Assembly: GCF_018882405.1 (NCBI RefSeq)
Contig: NZ_JACVOO010000014.1
Coordinates: 1 to 54,459, forward strand
Direction of reading: 5' to 3'
DNA length: 54,459 nucleotides
Source of the DNA: Polynucleobacter sp. 31A-FELB
GTDB lineage: Bacteria; Pseudomonadota; Gammaproteobacteria; Burkholderiales; Burkholderiaceae
The notes under the pieces are model-generated. The model was not told the origin of the DNA, searched no databases, and saw only the letters and a list, made by a program, of their open reading frames with translations. Each line of letters starts with the position of its first letter. Within the stretch, counting starts at the first letter, position 1. Below, piece by piece: positions 34,145-42,749 of this stretch. Position numbers and translations under genes: made by a program.

Positions 34145-36118
34145 ATGGAACCATTGATGCAAGAAAACCGCGTATTTAACCCACCAGCAGACTTTGTTAA
34201 ATCTGCCGCCATTCCTGGAATGGAAGCTTACAACAAGCTTTGTGCTGAAGCTAATAGTGATTATGACGGTTTCTGGGGTCGTCTTGCAAAAGAAAACATT
34301 TTCTGGAAAAAGCCGTTCACTAAAGTTCTTGATGAATCCAAAGCGCCTTTCTATAAATGGTTTGAAGATGGCACAACGAATGCGTCATACAACTGTTTAG
34401 ATCGCCAGGTTGAAAATGGCCTTGGCAATAAGACCGCCATCATCTTTGAAGCTGATGACGGCACTGTTACTAAAGTTACCTATAAAGAAATGCTTGAGCG
34501 CGTTTGCAAAATGGCAAACGCACTGCGCAAGATGGGCGTCAAGTCTGGTGACAGCGTCATCATTTACATGGCAATGACTATCGAAGGTATTGTTGCCATG
34601 CAAGCGTGTGCTCGTATTGGTGCAATTCACTCTGTTGTGTTTGGCGGCTTCTCTGCCCAAGCATTGCGTGATCGGATTATGGACGTTGGTGCAGTAGCAG
34701 TGATTACTGCTGATGGCCAGTTCCGTGGCGGCAAAGCATTGCCATTGAAGGCAATTTGTGACGAAGCCCTTTCTACAGGCGAATGTCCTAAGGTTAAACA
34801 TGTGATCGTGAGCAAGCGTACTGGCACTGATGTTCCTATGCAGGCAGGTCGCGATGTATGGATGCAAGAAATCGTTGCTAATGAAGCGACTACTTGTGAG
34901 CCAGAGTGGGTAAGCGCTGAGCACCCATTATTTATTCTTTACACATCAGGTTCTACTGGTAAGCCAAAAGGCGTTCAGCATTCCACTGGTGGTTACTTAT
35001 TGTGGGCGATTCTCACAATGAAGTGGACCTTTGACATTAAGCCAAATGATGTCTTCTGGTGTACTGCTGACATCGGTTGGGTAACAGGTCACTCTTACAT
35101 TACTTACGGCCCACTCGCAGTTGGCGCTACTGAGATCGTGTTTGAAGGTGTTCCAACTTATCCAAATGCTGGTCGTTTCTGGGACATGATCCAGAAACAC
35201 AAGGCAACGATTTTCTATACAGCTCCAACAGCGATTCGTTCATTGATCAAAGCATCTAGCAATGATCAAGCGGTGCATCCAAAGAGCTATGACTTGTCTT
35301 CATTGCGCCTCTTAGGTTCTGTAGGTGAGCCTATTAATCCAGAAGCGTGGATGTGGTACTACGAGAATGTGGGTGGCTCACGTTGCCCAATCGCAGATAC
35401 CTTCTGGCAAACCGAAACTGGTGGTCATATGATTTCACCATTGCCGGGTGCAACACCAATGATTCCAGGTTCATGCACATTGCCATTGCCAGGTATTCAG
35501 GCGGCGATTGTGGATGAGGCTGGTGTAGACGTTCCAAATGGTCAAGGTGGTATCTTGGTTGTGAAACGTCCATGGCCTTCAATGATTCGTACGATTTGGA
35601 ATGATCCGGATCGTTTCGTGAAGTCTTATTTCCCAGAAGAGTTGGGTGGCAACTTGTATCTTGCAGGTGACGGCGCGATCCGCAATAAAGATACCGGTTA
35701 CTTCACTATCACTGGTCGTATCGATGACGTATTGAACGTTTCCGGTCACCGTATGGGAACAATGGAGATTGAGTCTTGCTTAGTTGCAAATCCATTAGTT
35801 GCAGAGGCTGCAGTTGTAGGTCGTCCAGACGAGCTGACTGGTGAGGCAATTTGCGTGTTCGTAGTTCTCAAAGGTGGTCGCCCAACAGGTGACGAGGCTA
35901 AGAAGATTGCGACCGAGTTGCGTAACTGGGTTGGTAAAGAGATTGGTCCAATCGCTAAGCCGAAGGATGTTCGCTTTGGTGATAACTTACCTAAGACCCG
36001 TTCTGGCAAGATCATGCGTCGCTTGCTGCGCGTGATTGCGAAAGGTGAAGAGGTTACCCAAGACACTTCAACCCTCGAAAATCCTGCCATTTTGGAGCAG
36101 CTCAAAGAGTCCGTATAA
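34145..36118 (+). CDS. acsA: Acetyl-CoA synthetase
   Basis: A 657-residue AMP-forming enzyme activating acetate. It shows the P-loop-like [39 protein letters not shown], the hinge [15 protein letters not shown] and the C-terminal [14 protein letters not shown], whose Lys is the usual acetylation switch. Its first codon gives [17 protein letters not shown] 34157 is an alternative. It is divergent from fumA across 167 bp. Confidence 0.96.
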   Translation: MEPLMQENRVFNPPADFVKSAAIPGMEAYNKLCAEANSDYDGFWGRLAKENIFWKKPFTKVLDESKAPFYKWFEDGTTNASYNCLDRQVENGLGNKTAIIFEADDGTVTKVTYKEMLERVCKMANALRKMGVKSGDSVIIYMAMTIEGIVAMQACARIGAIHSVVFGGFSAQALRDRIMDVGAVAVITADGQFRGGKALPLKAICDEALSTGECPKVKHVIVSKRTGTDVPMQAGRDVWMQEIVANEATTCEPEWVSAEHPLFILYTSGSTGKPKGVQHSTGGYLLWAILTMKWTFDIKPNDVFWCTADIGWVTGHSYITYGPLAVGATEIVFEGVPTYPNAGRFWDMIQKHKATIFYTAPTAIRSLIKASSNDQAVHPKSYDLSSLRLLGSVGEPINPEAWMWYYENVGGSRCPIADTFWQTETGGHMISPLPGATPMIPGSCTLPLPGIQAAIVDEAGVDVPNGQGGILVVKRPWPSMIRTIWNDPDRFVKSYFPEELGGNLYLAGDGAIRNKDTGYFTITGRIDDVLNVSGHRMGTMEIESCLVANPLVAEAAVVGRPDELTGEAICVFVVLKGGRPTGDEAKKIATELRNWVGKEIGPIAKPKDVRFGDNLPKTRSGKIMRRLLRVIAKGEEVTQDTSTLENPAILEQLKESV

Positions 36119-36177
36119 GTTGTTCATCACGCTTTTAGAGGCAACCCTTCCGGCAAACGTATAATCAATGGCTGTAC

Positions 36178-36268
36178 GGAAGGGTGGATGAGCGGTTTAA
36201 GTCACACGCCTGGAAAGCGTGCGTAGGTTAATAGCCTACCGCGGGTTCGAATCCCGCCTCTTCCGCCA
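36178..36268 (+). tRNA. tRNA-Ser (GGA)
   Basis: Acceptor GGAAGGG pairs with CTCTTCC, discriminator G, encoded CCA. The anticodon stem CACGC/GCGTG closes loop CTGGAAA with anticodon GGA. A long variable arm (GTAGGTTAATAGCCTAC) marks it as class II. Its 3' end is repeated at 38153-38165. Confidence 0.97.
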
Positions 36269-36279
36269 GTAGCACCCTG

Positions 36280-36310
36280 AGAGCCCCTATCCACGGGGCT
36301 CTTTCTTTTT
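36280..36310 (+). terminator. Rho-independent terminator after tRNA-Ser
   Basis: AGAGCCCC (36280-36287) and GGGGCTCT (36295-36302) pair around TATCCAC, followed by TTCTTTTT. It lies inside the mini-island and now serves the tRNA. Confidence 0.85.
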
Positions 36311-36434
36311 GAGGGCTTTCTACCTACCGCTCTACCCACCAGCAAAACATGGTCTAAATTTTTTGACCATGAAGATTTATTTGCCCAACAATACACTTTT
36401 ATTTGAAATGCATAAGATTGCAGATGTAAAATAA

Positions 36435-36551
36435 TATTTCCCGATCGGGAATATATGCTTATAATTTAAGCAAAATAGCAATAAATTTCCCGATCAGGAA
36501 ATTATGTTGAAAAAACAGGCAAATTACAGTAAAATTTCCCGATCAGGAAAT
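36435..36551 (+). promoter_or_regulatory. hipBA control region with three HipB-type operators
   Basis: Palindromes TTCCCGATCGGGAA (centre 36444.5) and TTTCCCGATCAGGAAA (centres 36493.5 and 36542.5) are spaced exactly 49 bp apart. A TATAAT-like box (TTATAATTT, 36460-36468) lies between the first two. The last palindrome ends five bases before the hipB ATG and its AGGA would be the ribosome site, so repressor binding and translation start share it. Confidence 0.8.
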
Positions 36552-36555
36552 ATTT

Positions 36556-36807
36556 ATGAGCACACAGATACAAAACTCTCTAGATCTAGGCCGCTTGGTG
36601 CGGGAGACGCGCAAGCGCCTAAAGCTAACGCAGCCGCAATTGGCGCTAGCCGCCAATGTGGGGGTAAGGTTCATTGTTGAGCTAGAGGCTGGCAAATCCA
36701 CCCTCAGGTTGGAAAATATTCTCAGAGTGCTTCAAGCCTTGGGTGGCGTATTGAGCGTGGAGGGCATGGACTCCTTCATTAGTAATAAACAAGAGGGAGT
36801 GTACTAA
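36556..36807 (+). CDS. hipB: HipB-type antitoxin, XRE-family regulator
   Basis: An 83-residue protein with a HTH_3 domain: LGRLVRETRKRLKLTQPQLA, then ANVGVRFIVELEAGKSTLRL, residues about 10-65, as in HipB. It neutralises HipA and represses the operon through the upstream palindromes. The stop codon is followed at once by the hipA ATG (overlap of one base), so both are coupled. Confidence 0.9.
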   Translation: MSTQIQNSLDLGRLVRETRKRLKLTQPQLALAANVGVRFIVELEAGKSTLRLENILRVLQALGGVLSVEGMDSFISNKQEGVY

Positions 36808-38096
36808 TGGTTCGAGAGCTCAACGTCTGGTTTTTTGGCAAGTGCGCAGGGGTTCTAGCTCAAGATGAGGGCTATCTATCTTTTCGATATTTGCCTGAGT
36901 GGTTGGAATCAAAAAACGCTAAGCCACTCTCTCAATCTTTGCCGTTACGCACTGGGTCATTTGACGACAAGATTGCGAAACCTTTTTTTGCTGGCTTATT
37001 GCCTGAGGGTGATAAACGTGCCGCAGTAGCTAACATCTTAAAGGTGTCGAGCAAAAATGATTTCGCATTATTAGATGGCATTGGGGGTGAATGTGCGGGT
37101 GCCTTGATTTTGTTGGAGCCTGGTCAAACACCTCCGGTAGAAGCGCATGCAATTGACTCTATAGATTGGCTAGAAGAAGATCAATTGATTGCGGTGCTGG
37201 AGAAGTTGCCTAAGCGACCATTGCTCGCTGGAGAAGCTGGCCTGAGATTATCGCTTGCCGGAGCCCAGGAGAAGTTGCCAGTAGTTGCCAGAGAGGTATT
37301 GGATAAAGATGGCCTGATCCGTTTCGAAACTGGCTTGCCAAAGAACAATATCCCAAGCTCATACATTCTCAAGCCGGAGATATCGGGCGTTGATGGCAGT
37401 GTCTATAACGAAGCTTTTTGTCTTGCACTAGCCAGGGAGCTAAAGCTAGATGCCGCCACAGCCAAGATTGGCCGAACAAAAGATAAAACATATTTACTAG
37501 TAGAGCGCTATGACCGCTTTCTAGATGATGGGCAGTTAAGGCGATTACATCAAGAGGACTTCTGTCAGGCCCTAGGTGTTGCGCCTGAGTTCAAATACCA
37601 GAATGAGGGTGGACCAACTATTGCTGACGGATTTGCATTGGTGCGCAAAGTAACCACCCCAAGTGCGCCTAATCTTTTGAGGCTACTGGATTACATTATC
37701 TTTAATTGCTTGGTGGGTAATAACGATGCACACGCAAAGAACTTTTCATTGCTCTACAGCCAAAGTGGAGTTCAATTAGCGCCACTTTATGATGTTTTAT
37801 CAACAGCAGTCTATCCAGACCTTAGCGATAGCATGGCAATGAAGATTGGTAGCAAATACCGCTTTGATGAATTGCATGCGCGCCATTGGGTGCAGATGGC
37901 TGAAGCAGCCCAGTTAGGTGCGCCCCAACTAAAAAGAAGGGTGCTGGAGATCGCTGGTCAGTTACCTAATTTGGCAAAAGGATTGCAAGCCCAGTTTGAG
38001 GCTAAGGGCTGGGGCCATCCAATTCTTGGCCAAATGGGTTTATTGATTGAAGATCGTTGTTCAGCGGTGGCCAAACGTTTCTCAATGGCGGACTAA
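36807..38096 (+). CDS. hipA: HipA-type serine/threonine kinase toxin
   Basis: A 429-residue kinase of the HipA family, which phosphorylates aminoacyl-tRNA synthetases (GltX in E. coli). It has the N-terminal HipA domain (FFAGLLPEGDKRAAVANIL), the activation loop GLRLSLAGAQEKLPV with the Ser that is autophosphorylated in HipA, LLVERYDRF, HQEDFCQALG, and the catalytic VGNNDAHAKNFSLL and PLYDVLSTAVY with the metal-binding Asp. All key residues are present. It is the last gene of the tRNA-Ser mini-island. Confidence 0.92.
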   Translation: MVRELNVWFFGKCAGVLAQDEGYLSFRYLPEWLESKNAKPLSQSLPLRTGSFDDKIAKPFFAGLLPEGDKRAAVANILKVSSKNDFALLDGIGGECAGALILLEPGQTPPVEAHAIDSIDWLEEDQLIAVLEKLPKRPLLAGEAGLRLSLAGAQEKLPVVAREVLDKDGLIRFETGLPKNNIPSSYILKPEISGVDGSVYNEAFCLALARELKLDAATAKIGRTKDKTYLLVERYDRFLDDGQLRRLHQEDFCQALGVAPEFKYQNEGGPTIADGFALVRKVTTPSAPNLLRLLDYIIFNCLVGNNDAHAKNFSLLYSQSGVQLAPLYDVLSTAVYPDLSDSMAMKIGSKYRFDELHARHWVQMAEAAQLGAPQLKRRVLEIAGQLPNLAKGLQAQFEAKGWGHPILGQMGLLIEDRCSAVAKRFSMAD

Positions 38097-38169
38097 TCAA
38101 ATAATGATGGTTTATCAATTTACATCTACTAAATAGGTGAAAGTGGACCCCGCTTCCGCCAGTAGTTTG

Positions 38170-38192
38170 AAACCACCTTCGGGTGGTTTTTT
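38170..38192 (+). terminator. Rho-independent terminator
   Basis: AAACCACC and GGTGGTTT pair around TTCG and run into TTTC. Located directly beyond the right repeat of the hipBA island; probably the original tRNA-Ser terminator. Confidence 0.85.
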
Positions 38193-38253
38193 CATTGTTT
38201 TTGTCTGATTTCCTCCCTAAATTGACCTCAATCACCAAATTATTTAGGTCCTC

Positions 38254-38288
38254 AACCCCCTGTTTTTAATCAAATAAAGGGGTTTTTT
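38254..38288 (+). terminator. Possible terminator
   Basis: AACCCC and GGGGTT pair across a 19-base loop and are followed by TTTT. The loop is longer than usual. Confidence 0.4.
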
Positions 38289-38297
38289 GACTTTTTG

Positions 38298-38394
38298 TTG
38301 CGTTGCCGCAAATAATTCTTGCAGTGCAACAAAAAACTTTTTACAATGGTGCATCGCAACAAATTAAACCCATTTATTTATTAAGGAAAACATC
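38298..38394 (+). promoter_or_regulatory. Phasin promoter with TTGC/GCAA operator-like repeats
   Basis: -35 TTGCAG (38319-38324), 17 bp, -10 TACAAT (38342-38347). The -35 lies in the palindrome TTGCA-G-TGCAA. Upstream is TTGCGTTGCCGCAA, and GCATCGCAAC follows the -10 box. PhaR repressors recognise TGC/GCA-rich inverted sites before phasin genes, so PHA-dependent control is likely. AAGGA precedes the ATG by seven bases. Confidence 0.6.
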
Positions 38395-38967
38395 ATGTTC
38401 CAGAATCAATTAAACGACCAAATTTCACAAGCTCAAGCTAAAGCTGTTGAAAACGCTAAGTACTTGGCTCAAGTAGCTGTTGAAAGTGCAAAAGAATTAG
38501 CTGAAATCAACCAAGCCGCTGCTAAAGATGCTTTAGTTGTTGCTCAAGATGCAAGCGCACAATTATTGGCAGTTAAAGATGCACAACAGTTGGCAAAATT
38601 GGCTCAGCCAGAAACAGCTCAAGAAGCTGCTAAGTACGCTGCTGCTTACCAAGCTAAAGTAAACAAAGTTGTACGTAACGGTAACAAAGAAGTTGCTCAA
38701 GTTGTTGAAGCTTCTATTGATGACGCACGTGCTGACATGGTTAAGTTTGTTAAAGAAGCTACTAAGACAGCTCCTGCTGGTTCTGAGGCATTTGTATCTG
38801 CATTCAAAACTGCATTCGAAACTTCACTCCAACAGTTTGACCAAGTTCGCGCTTCAGCAACTGACGCTTTCGCAAACTTTGAGAAAAGTATCGACGCTGC
38901 ATTGGCTAACGTTCAAGGCCAATACGCTGTAGCTAAGCCAGCTGCAAAAAGCCGTAAAGCTGCTTAA
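38395..38967 (+). CDS. phaP: Phasin family protein
   Basis: A 190-residue, Ala/Lys-rich, fully helical protein with the phasin_2 outline: NQLNDQISQAQAKAVENAKYLAQ, repeated heptad-like AxxLA segments, KEATKTAPAGSEAFVSAFKTAF and a basic tail KPAAKSRKAA. Phasins coat polyhydroxyalkanoate granules. Its codons are strongly biased (high-expression type), matching the strong promoter and terminator. Confidence 0.92.
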   Translation: MFQNQLNDQISQAQAKAVENAKYLAQVAVESAKELAEINQAAAKDALVVAQDASAQLLAVKDAQQLAKLAQPETAQEAAKYAAAYQAKVNKVVRNGNKEVAQVVEASIDDARADMVKFVKEATKTAPAGSEAFVSAFKTAFETSLQQFDQVRASATDAFANFEKSIDAALANVQGQYAVAKPAAKSRKAA

Positions 38968-38990
38968 TTCGTTTTAATAGCTTTGCACGA

Positions 38991-39020
38991 GAAACCGCCT
39001 ACGGGCGGTTTTTCTTTTTC
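38991..39020 (+). terminator. Rho-independent terminator after the phasin gene
   Basis: AACCGCC (38993-38999) pairs with GGCGGTT (39004-39010) around TACG, followed by TTTCTTTTT. Confidence 0.9.
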
Positions 39021-39063
39021 TGCTTGCCGTAAGATCTAGGTTTAGAGCTCAACAGGAGAAATC

Positions 39064-39366
39064 ATGATCTTTGCAATCCTTTTAATGGATCGTCCCGGTA
39101 CTGCAGAACTACGCATTCAAGTACGTCCAGAGCATCGCGCCTATCTAGGTAAGCTTGCAGACAAGATGGCTTTTGCTGGACCGCTGACATCGGAAGATGG
39201 CAAGACCACGGTAGGTAGCTTGCTGGTGATGGATTTCCCAAGCAAAGCAGATGTTGAGACTTGGTTGGCAGATGAGCCATTCACTAAAGCCGGTGTCTAT
39301 GAAAAGCCAGTGATTCATGCATTCAATAATGGGTGGACACAAAAGGTAGGATTTCCGCCTGCATAG
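39064..39366 (+). CDS. YCII-family (YciI-like) protein
   Basis: A 100-residue dimeric alpha/beta-barrel ferredoxin-like protein. The YCII outline is seen in RPEHRAYLGKLADKMAFAGPL (in part), GSLLVMDFPSKADVETWLADEPF and the closing IHAFNNGW. The conserved His and Asp pair of the family is present. Family members bind or turn over small molecules, but the substrate is unknown. AGGAG lies six bases before the ATG. Confidence 0.85.
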   Translation: MIFAILLMDRPGTAELRIQVRPEHRAYLGKLADKMAFAGPLTSEDGKTTVGSLLVMDFPSKADVETWLADEPFTKAGVYEKPVIHAFNNGWTQKVGFPPA

Positions 39367-39420
39367 AAGTCTTAATTAGTACGCAGCAACCTAGACCGCA
39401 GTAGGGCTGTTACTTTTGGT

Positions 39421-39437
39421 ATATCATTAGTTGATAT
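39421..39437. promoter_or_regulatory. Inverted repeat, probable operator
   Basis: ATATCA and TGATAT form a perfect 6-bp inverted repeat around TTAGT, ten bases before a 32-codon reading frame and the HTH gene behind it. It is probably where the HTH protein represses its own operon. Confidence 0.5.
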
Positions 39438-39446
39438 GTTAAGGTA

Positions 39447-39545
39447 ATGAAATTACTAGGCACGCATGTTTTATTGGATCTGCATGGGCAGATCTTGGAT
39501 CAGGAAGATGTCGATAGAGTGTTGAGTTTGGCGAGGGATGAATGA
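39447..39545 (+). CDS. Very short ORF translationally coupled to HTH regulator
   Basis: A 32-codon frame (MKLLGTHVLLDLHGQILDQE and eleven more residues) with AAGG just before its ATG and an ATGA overlap with the HTH gene. It might be a leader peptide or the tail of a lost toxin gene whose front has been deleted. No family is recognisable in so short a sequence. Confidence 0.4.
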   Translation: MKLLGTHVLLDLHGQILDQEDVDRVLSLARDE

Positions 39546-39889
39546 AAGTTATTAAGATAGGAATTGCATCTCAGCAAGAAATGCGTCAGCGTGTGCTGAT
39601 GATAGCCAAGGGTCAACTTCGAGTTCAACCCAGTGATCCCAAGATATGGTTTACTTCCATGCGTTCTTTGGCTCAAGTTTTAAGTGACGAAAATCGTGCA
39701 CTACTCAACGTCATTCGCGAATCAAAGCCGATTTCCATCTCTGAGTTAGCCGAATTAACTGGGCGAAAGCAGGGCAATCTTTCTCGAACCCTCAAGACAA
39801 TGTCCAATTATGGGATAGTAAAGATGCAGAAGCACGCTAGAGCATTGCGCCCAATTGTCTGCGCAGATAGATATGAAATATTTGTCTAG
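39542..39889 (+). CDS. HTH regulator, TumA/MarR-like antitoxin type
   Basis: A 115-residue winged-HTH protein. Residues 40-100 read FTSMRSLAQVLSDENRALLN, then SISELAELTGRKQGNLSRTL and MSNYGIVKM, the layout of HVO_A0114-type regulators that serve as antitoxins for TumE-like and RelE-like toxins. No intact toxin gene accompanies it. It starts inside the stop of the 32-codon frame. Confidence 0.65.
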   Translation: MKVIKIGIASQQEMRQRVLMIAKGQLRVQPSDPKIWFTSMRSLAQVLSDENRALLNVIRESKPISISELAELTGRKQGNLSRTLKTMSNYGIVKMQKHARALRPIVCADRYEIFV

Positions 39890-39902
39890 GAACTCCAAGT
39901 TG

Positions 39903-42314
39903 ATGCAATCCATCTTGTTTAAGACTGCATGCCTCCGTATTTGGCTGGTTCGTATCCTTGTGGCATTTGCTGCTGTGATCTCATTATTTTGGGGCGCTTG
40001 CCATCTTTGGGTTCCTGGCGCCATCAAGAATGCAGTAGAGGCATATGGAAAAAAGATTGGTTATGAGATCTCCTATCAAGATCTTAGTATTTCTCCTTTG
40101 CGATTGCGGGTTGAGATTGATGGTTTGCGATTGATCGATAGACGGCAAGTGAAGTTACTCGAGCTAAAGAAATCAGTGGTGATGCTGAAGTGGTCCCGTC
40201 TCTTGATTGGGGAGCTGGGATTCGATGAGATTCTTTTTGATGAGCCGAGCATTAAGCTGGAAAGACATGCTGCCGCAGGTAAGGCGGGAGAGTGGAATTG
40301 GCAGGAATTGATTGCTGCTATTGCGCGCAATGCACCTCCGGCTGATCCGGCTGTGCCAAAAAAGAATCTCAAGATTTCAGTTGATGAATTCAAGGTCTCG
40401 AATGCCGCTTTAGAGATATCGGACCCTAGTAAAAAATTGAATGAACAGCTGAAGCCACTTTCCATCGAGTTGCTCGATATTGCAAACTACGATAACCGAG
40501 GTGATGTGAATGGCGTTCGCGGTCAGTACGGATTGAATTTGGGCGCGCTGAACTTTACTTTGCCTGGCCTAAATAAAAAAATTGCCTTTAAACATATGGC
40601 CATTAAGGGTGCCTTGGATAATCCTGCGCCAGATACCATGGGCGCTCATCTTGATCTAGAGATTGATGATGGACGCATCAGCTCCCATTGGGACTTGAAG
40701 TCCGATAAATCTATCGCAGGTAAAGTCCAAGTAGAAAATCTTTCGATTGCACCTTTCGTCGGGTTGCTCCCTGTTAATAAAGAGTTGCAAGCTAAAGGTG
40801 GGGTCATTCAATCTGCTGTAGATATCAGCTTGAAGGGTGATGATCTCGCTGTATCTGGAGATCTGCATTTGCTGGATCTGGACTTGCTTGAGCAAGGGCA
40901 AAAGCAATCCCTCATGAAGTGGAAGTCGGGGGATCTGAGTCAATTTATCTATCGGAGCTCAAAGCAGTCTGGTTCCAGCTTTATTGCTAATGAAGTATCT
41001 ATTCATCAACCGCTACTCCAGTTTGAGATTGATGACAAAGGCTTCTCTAATTTCCGACGTTTATTTTCAAAGCCAAGCGTAGAGGCTTCTGATGTGGAGA
41101 AGTTATCGACAGCAGTAAAAGATAAATCCACTTTTGCTCTGGATATCAAGGCCTTGAAACTGCGCGAAGGCGAAATGCAATTTGCTGATCTGGCTATGAA
41201 GCCGAATTTCAAGGTCAAATTAAGAAACTTCAATGCCACCTTTGCGAATGTCAGCAATCTTCCAGGTCATTTATCAGTGATGACTTTAGATGGGGTTCTG
41301 GCGGAATCCGGGTCAATTCGAGGTAAGGGTCAGATTGCATTTGATGACCCACGGCGTAATAACGACGTGACACTGAGCTTTAAAAATATTCCGCTGAATG
41401 CATTTAATCCTGCGGTCATGACATTTGCTGGCTATCAAATTGCTAGCGGCCGAATCAATTTAAATCTGCATTACAGCGCCAAGGACGGCGAGCTAAAAGG
41501 TGGCAATCAAATCGTCATTAAGAAGATTGAGCTTGGCGATGAAGTGCCGGATTTTCAAGGTAAAAAATTACCGCTGGGTTTAGCGATTGCTTTGCTCGAA
41601 GATTCTGACGACACGATTGATGTCACGATCAATATTGCTGGCAATGTAGATTCTCCAGAATTCAGTGCAAGTGGTTTGGTATGGCAGGCAATCAGTAACG
41701 TCCTGACTAATGTCGCCACTGCGCCATTTAGGGCATTGGGCGCGCTTCTGGGAATGGGTGCCAATGATGGGGTGAATGCAGTATTGGGTGAGGCGGTCTA
41801 TCTGCCTCCTGACCAGGATCGCTTAGAGAAGTTTGGCGACTTCCTAGCCAAAAAACCGAATGCGACTTTAGAGCTCGCGGGAACTTATGACCCTGATGCG
41901 GATAAAACGGCTTTAGCGCGTGCAACTGCAGATCTCGCAATTCTGATGGCGGCTGGAATCAACACACCCCCTAGCGAGCCTATTCCTGCGCCAGATTTAT
42001 CTGATACGAAGGTTCAGTCTGGCTTGAAGTCGGCCTACGCTCAATATGTCGGCAGAATCAAATTGGGTCAGCGCTTAATTACTTTGCCTGAAGGTGCAGC
42101 ACGCAATGAACAGCTTCATGCAGAGCTCATTGCCAGCATTCCGGTGACGGAAGAAGATCTGAGGACCTTGGCCAAAAATCGGGCCAAGTTAGCGCAGAAC
42201 TTCATGGTGAAAAGCAACCCTGGGCTAAATGATCGAATTAGTTTGGGTGAAGTCAAAGCGGTTGGCGCAGGGAAGGAGGGGGTTCCCCTCGAAGTTGAAG
42301 TCAGAATCAAGTAG
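39903..42314 (+). CDS. AsmA-like DUF748 protein
   Basis: About 803 residues from the ATG at 39903 (AGGA ten bases earlier); longer starts would overlap the HTH gene. It has an N-terminal membrane anchor (RIWLVRILVAFAAVISLFW), then an AsmA-type repetitive beta domain, and the DUF748 core: PLGLAIALLEDSDDTIDVTI, FSASGLVWQAISNVLTNVAT, and RLEKFGDFLAKKPNATLELAG. Such proteins span the periplasm and are thought to move phospholipids or aid envelope assembly. Confidence 0.85.
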   Translation: MQSILFKTACLRIWLVRILVAFAAVISLFWGACHLWVPGAIKNAVEAYGKKIGYEISYQDLSISPLRLRVEIDGLRLIDRRQVKLLELKKSVVMLKWSRLLIGELGFDEILFDEPSIKLERHAAAGKAGEWNWQELIAAIARNAPPADPAVPKKNLKISVDEFKVSNAALEISDPSKKLNEQLKPLSIELLDIANYDNRGDVNGVRGQYGLNLGALNFTLPGLNKKIAFKHMAIKGALDNPAPDTMGAHLDLEIDDGRISSHWDLKSDKSIAGKVQVENLSIAPFVGLLPVNKELQAKGGVIQSAVDISLKGDDLAVSGDLHLLDLDLLEQGQKQSLMKWKSGDLSQFIYRSSKQSGSSFIANEVSIHQPLLQFEIDDKGFSNFRRLFSKPSVEASDVEKLSTAVKDKSTFALDIKALKLREGEMQFADLAMKPNFKVKLRNFNATFANVSNLPGHLSVMTLDGVLAESGSIRGKGQIAFDDPRRNNDVTLSFKNIPLNAFNPAVMTFAGYQIASGRINLNLHYSAKDGELKGGNQIVIKKIELGDEVPDFQGKKLPLGLAIALLEDSDDTIDVTINIAGNVDSPEFSASGLVWQAISNVLTNVATAPFRALGALLGMGANDGVNAVLGEAVYLPPDQDRLEKFGDFLAKKPNATLELAGTYDPDADKTALARATADLAILMAAGINTPPSEPIPAPDLSDTKVQSGLKSAYAQYVGRIKLGQRLITLPEGAARNEQLHAELIASIPVTEEDLRTLAKNRAKLAQNFMVKSNPGLNDRISLGEVKAVGAGKEGVPLEVEVRIK

Positions 42315-42323
42315 ACTTGAGGT

Positions 42324-42548
42324 ATGAATTCAACTACTTTTCGCTCTCTTGCCATTCTTGTATCAATTACTGCCATTGGCTTGACTGGATGTGGCTCTAT
42401 TGAGTCAGCAGCCCAAGATGATTGCACTTCCATTGGTTGGCAAATTGGCAGCAAAGGCTACAACGACTGCTTCAAGGCACGCGTTTATGAGCGCAAGTTG
42501 GATTACTCTCTCCCACCAGGCGATAAGCCATCCCCATCCGTAATCTAA
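42324..42548 (+). CDS. Small lipoprotein
   Basis: A 74-residue protein with signal peptide and lipobox ending LTGC-GSIESA at about residue 23. The mature part has two more Cys residues (DDCTSIGWQIG and YNDCFKARVYERKL) that may pair. Function unknown. It is 9 bases after the DUF748 gene and probably cotranscribed. Confidence 0.7.
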   Translation: MNSTTFRSLAILVSITAIGLTGCGSIESAAQDDCTSIGWQIGSKGYNDCFKARVYERKLDYSLPPGDKPSPSVI

Positions 42549-42609
42549 TCTAGGGTTTACCCTTGATAAATTCACTTGAGCTCCGTCAAGGACTTGAGTG
42601 CAGAAATAA

Positions 42610-42640
42610 CCCAAAATCGTCTGTGATTTTGGGAATTTCC
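42610..42640 (+). terminator. Hairpin, possible terminator
   Basis: CCCAAAATC (42610-42618) and GATTTTGGG (42625-42633) form a perfect 9-bp stem around GTCTGT; only a short AATTT follows. It separates the lipoprotein gene from the formate dehydrogenase genes. Confidence 0.5.
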
Positions 42641-42749
42641 TATATATAGCGAGGCAAATCATTTCTCGCTGTTTCGGACATTCTTAAGCAAAGCATTGAA
42701 TACATAAAAACAGCATCATTATTGCGACTAGAAATTAGAGACAAATACT

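Larger units (their letters stand above)
36260..38165. mobile_element. 1.9-kb integrase-less mini-island at tRNA-Ser carrying hipBA
   Basis: CTTCCGCCAGTAG at the 3' end of tRNA-Ser (36260-36272) recurs exactly at 38153-38165, and 15 of 16 positions match if three more upstream bases are counted. Between the copies lie only a terminator, three operators, hipB and hipA. A terminator that fits the tRNA stands just after the far repeat. As in the tRNA-His island, no recombinase gene is included. Confidence 0.65.
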
